From contig CAXTJQ010000001.1 of assembly GCA_964244725.1 (NCBI GenBank), forward strand, positions 397,657-461,656: 64,000 nucleotides of DNA. Reading direction: 5' to 3'. This document shows, in pieces, positions 62,236-64,000 of the stretch. This DNA comes from Kumtagia sp964244725. Its GTDB lineage: Bacteria > Pseudomonadota > Alphaproteobacteria > Rhizobiales > Rhizobiaceae. The position numbers and the translations under genes are program-made. Every line of letters starts with the position of its first letter. Position 1 is the first letter of the stretch. Below the pieces are notes generated by a model, which was not told the origin of the DNA, made no database searches, and saw nothing but the letters and a program-made list of their open reading frames with translations.

Positions 62236-62420
62236 ACGTTCGGCAAGGCCGGCGCGAAAATGATGGCGCGGCCGGTCATCGAGGGGCTCATGGCCATCAA
62301 GTCGGGTTCCGAAATCATCGCTCCGGGTAAGGACATGAAAGCAGCGGCCAGCCAGGCCGCCGGGACGTATCGCCCCTGATCGAAGACATCTTCGAGAAGA
62401 CAACTCGCGATGCGGCCGAC
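62236..62420 (+). pseudogene. Remnant of a phasin gene with internal deletion and frameshift
   Basis: Between the two RTX genes, one frame reads TFGKAGAKMMARPVIEGLMA, then IKSGSEIIAPGKDMKAAASQ and AAG, where the phasin has LEALMGVKSVSEFI...GKDMQAAASKAAE. About 17 residues are missing between SEII and GKDM. A one-base loss near 62362 then moves the match to the next frame: DVSPLIEDIFEKTTRDAA against DVSRPIKDVFERTVREAK. No start codon or ribosome site is left. It is a decayed duplicate of the gene at 59453-59917 in the same orientation, which dates it after duplication of the phasin region or import of a related copy. Confidence 0.75.
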
Positions 62421-62553
62421 GCGATCGCCGCCGTATCAAAAAACGAGCCACAGCGACCACTTGGCGTTGATCATTCTTCGCGCGCCCGTGACTCTTCGAA
62501 AGCCTTGTGCCAGAATGCCGACCCGGTGATCGCAGAGCTACCGGGAGCAACGC

Positions 62554-64000
62554 ATGGCGACGATCAGCTTAACCAAGCTCGAACACGATTTCGACATTCG
62601 CGACGAGATCGTCGGATATGATTCCGCTTCCGCGAACCGCACGACGACAGCTTGGTCCTGGACAAGCGCGGCAAGCTACCAATCGATCTTCTATGGTTTC
62701 GGATTCAAATATTCTGGCCAGGCGCCGACCGACGGCACAGTCACCGCGCTTCACTTCAATCTCACCACCAGCATCTTCGCCGACGATCTGATCGCGACCG
62801 GCCTCTCGATCGACCTGGCCGCCTTCCTGCCGCTGGTGGACGGAAGCATCGTCAGTCAGGACGACTATTATTGGTCTCTTGTTCTGGGGGCGGCCGACAG
62901 GATCACGCTCGGCAACGACACGACCGGAAACGGCCTGTCCATCACGATAGCCGGAGACGGCCGCAACTGGTATGTTGGAACCGCGCACGGATCCAACGAC
63001 GTGATTGACGGCGATGTCGGGACCGGCTCGGCGGCCGGAGACTTCCTCACGATTGCGGCGGGCGCCACGGTCTATGGCGGGTCGGACAAGATCACTCTGA
63101 CGGGCGCCTTCGATGCGGTTGAAGCCCAAAGCCCTTTCGTCAGCGGAGATGCGTTGACGGTGGATGGCTCGCTGATCGGGGGAAACGACACGGTCTCGGG
63201 TATCGGAGGCGTGTTTGTCTTCGGAGACGCTCAGGCTGTAAGCGCGACGGGAGGCCTGCGTGGCGGCAATGACATTTTGACGGGAGTCAACGTATGGGGC
63301 GATGCGGGGGGAACCGACGGCGCGGTCGTGGGGGGCAACGATACGATCACCGGGACCGGGATCGGCGACTACCTCATCGGTGACGTGGGAGCAGTCTACA
63401 ATGGCGGTTCGGCCTTTGGCGGCAACGACACGATCCGTGGCGGCGGCGGCGGCGATATAATATACGGAGATTTTATTGACGTCGTAGCCGGTGCGATCGT
63501 GCTGTTCGGCAACGATACGCTCTACGGTGACGCCGGGGTCGACGAAATTCACGGCAACGGCGGCGACGACAAGCTCTATGGCGGCGCCGATGCCGACACG
63601 CTCTACGGCGAAGACGGCGACGACAACCTTTGGGGCGGGGCCGGCGCGGATCAGATGCTGGGCGGCGATGGCGTCAATCTGGCCCGCTACGACGATGCCA
63701 ATTGGGGGCCTCTCACGATCCGGCTCGATGGCGGCGCGAATAGCGGCGCGGCGGCGGTGGGCGACACCTACAGCAACATCGAGGGCCTTGTTGGCGGCGC
63801 CGGCAACGACACTGTGATAGGCGATTTGTACGCCAACAGACTTTATGGCCAAAACGGCAATGACACCGTCGACGGCGGCGCTGGCAATGACACCATGACC
63901 GGTGGCCTCGGCAACGACACGTTCGTCGTCGACAGCGCGAACGACAAGGTCGTCGAATTTGCCAATGAAGGGTCGGATACGGTCAATGCCGCCGTGTCTT
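62554..64000 (+). CDS. RTX calcium-binding protein, partial (3' end outside window)
   Basis: Open from ATG 62554 (CGGGAG seven bases upstream) to the window end, 482 residues seen. The first ~130 (MATISLTKLEHDFDIRDEIV, TTTAWSWTSAASYQSIFYGF, SQDDYYWSLVLGAADRITLG) form a distinct globular domain unlike that of the previous protein. A long series of GGNDTxxG-like calcium-binding repeats follows (GGNDTVSGIG, GGNDILTG, GGNDTITG, GNDTLYGDAG, GGAGNDTMTGGLGNDTF), some spaced ~25-35 residues apart by hydrophobic inserts. The final visible stretch FVVDSANDKVVEFANEGSDT resembles that of the RTX proteins at 60495 and 1-569. No enzyme motif visible so far. Confidence 0.85.
   Translation, partial: MATISLTKLEHDFDIRDEIVGYDSASANRTTTAWSWTSAASYQSIFYGFGFKYSGQAPTDGTVTALHFNLTTSIFADDLIATGLSIDLAAFLPLVDGSIVSQDDYYWSLVLGAADRITLGNDTTGNGLSITIAGDGRNWYVGTAHGSNDVIDGDVGTGSAAGDFLTIAAGATVYGGSDKITLTGAFDAVEAQSPFVSGDALTVDGSLIGGNDTVSGIGGVFVFGDAQAVSATGGLRGGNDILTGVNVWGDAGGTDGAVVGGNDTITGTGIGDYLIGDVGAVYNGGSAFGGNDTIRGGGGGDIIYGDFIDVVAGAIVLFGNDTLYGDAGVDEIHGNGGDDKLYGGADADTLYGEDGDDNLWGGAGADQMLGGDGVNLARYDDANWGPLTIRLDGGANSGAAAVGDTYSNIEGLVGGAGNDTVIGDLYANRLYGQNGNDTVDGGAGNDTMTGGLGNDTFVVDSANDKVVEFANEGSDTVNAAVS

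Overview
The window is GC-rich chromosomal DNA from an alphaproteobacterium, most likely a member of the Hyphomicrobiales (Rhizobiales). Signs of this are a Ros/MucR regulator, a very large cytosolic PAS kinase of the PdhS/PleC/DivJ type, a phasin with a TGC-N3-GCA operator, an Entner-Doudoroff operon (zwf-pgl-edd), two polyamine-type ABC transporters, and a tRNA-His with A73 and no G-1. Many genes overlap by ATGA or GTGA. No species can be named from the sequence alone.

Layout. 1-569: C-terminal end of an RTX-type calcium-binding protein. 603-6535 (minus): dppABCDF dipeptide transporter, with an unrelated one-helix membrane protein gene between dppC and dppD that looks frameshifted. 6719-8449: fadD. 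8743-13709: a second ABC transporter (ATPase, Tat-exported binding protein, two permeases) coupled to an Asp/Glu/hydantoin racemase. 13735-15170: MucR-type regulator and two small genes. 15393-16415: PspA-family gene plus YiaA/B-type membrane gene behind a promoter with three identical palindromes. 16508-21341: MFS/PlsC/acyl-ACP-synthetase fusion and a homoserine-dehydrogenase-like/SAF oxidoreductase. 21409-22042: VapBC pair. 22043-22858: proC. 22912-31897: exopolysaccharide cluster (ligase/polymerase, four glycosyltransferase-type genes, flippase, chain-length protein). 32015-33967: folD and a GlxA-type regulator.

33964-37775 is an accessory, defence-like island: a DUF4258 gene killed by one nonsense codon, two DUF2283 genes, an overlapping cytosine methyltransferase / GIY-YIG nuclease / Vsr operon that looks like a restriction-modification system, and a second VapBC pair. 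37832-41888 is edd-pgl-zwf. 43222-46558 carries puuB and puuA, separated by a decayed S23-type four-helix-bundle gene that sits between two inverted arrays of a 7-8 bp C-rich repeat. A related, gene-less inverted structure follows folD. 46632-54548 holds a degenerate receiver protein, an EamA transporter, potFGHI and an acetoacetyl-CoA synthetase. With puuA and puuB this gives putrescine import and gamma-glutamylation catabolism.

54795-59204 is the giant histidine kinase. 59453-59917 is a phasin, followed directly by three stem-loops that each show a CTCCTCCC-type anti-Shine-Dalgarno loop and end in an intrinsic terminator, which is the pattern of cuckoo/CcsR small RNAs. Then come tRNA-His, an RTX protein (60495-62177), a decayed phasin copy and a second, larger RTX protein cut by the window end.

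The observations most worth following up are the repeat-flanked four-helix element, the anti-SD small RNA behind the phasin gene, the dcm/GIY-YIG/vsr operon, the triple operator at pspA, and the small decayed genes (DUF4258, S23, phasin) that were found by reading across frames.
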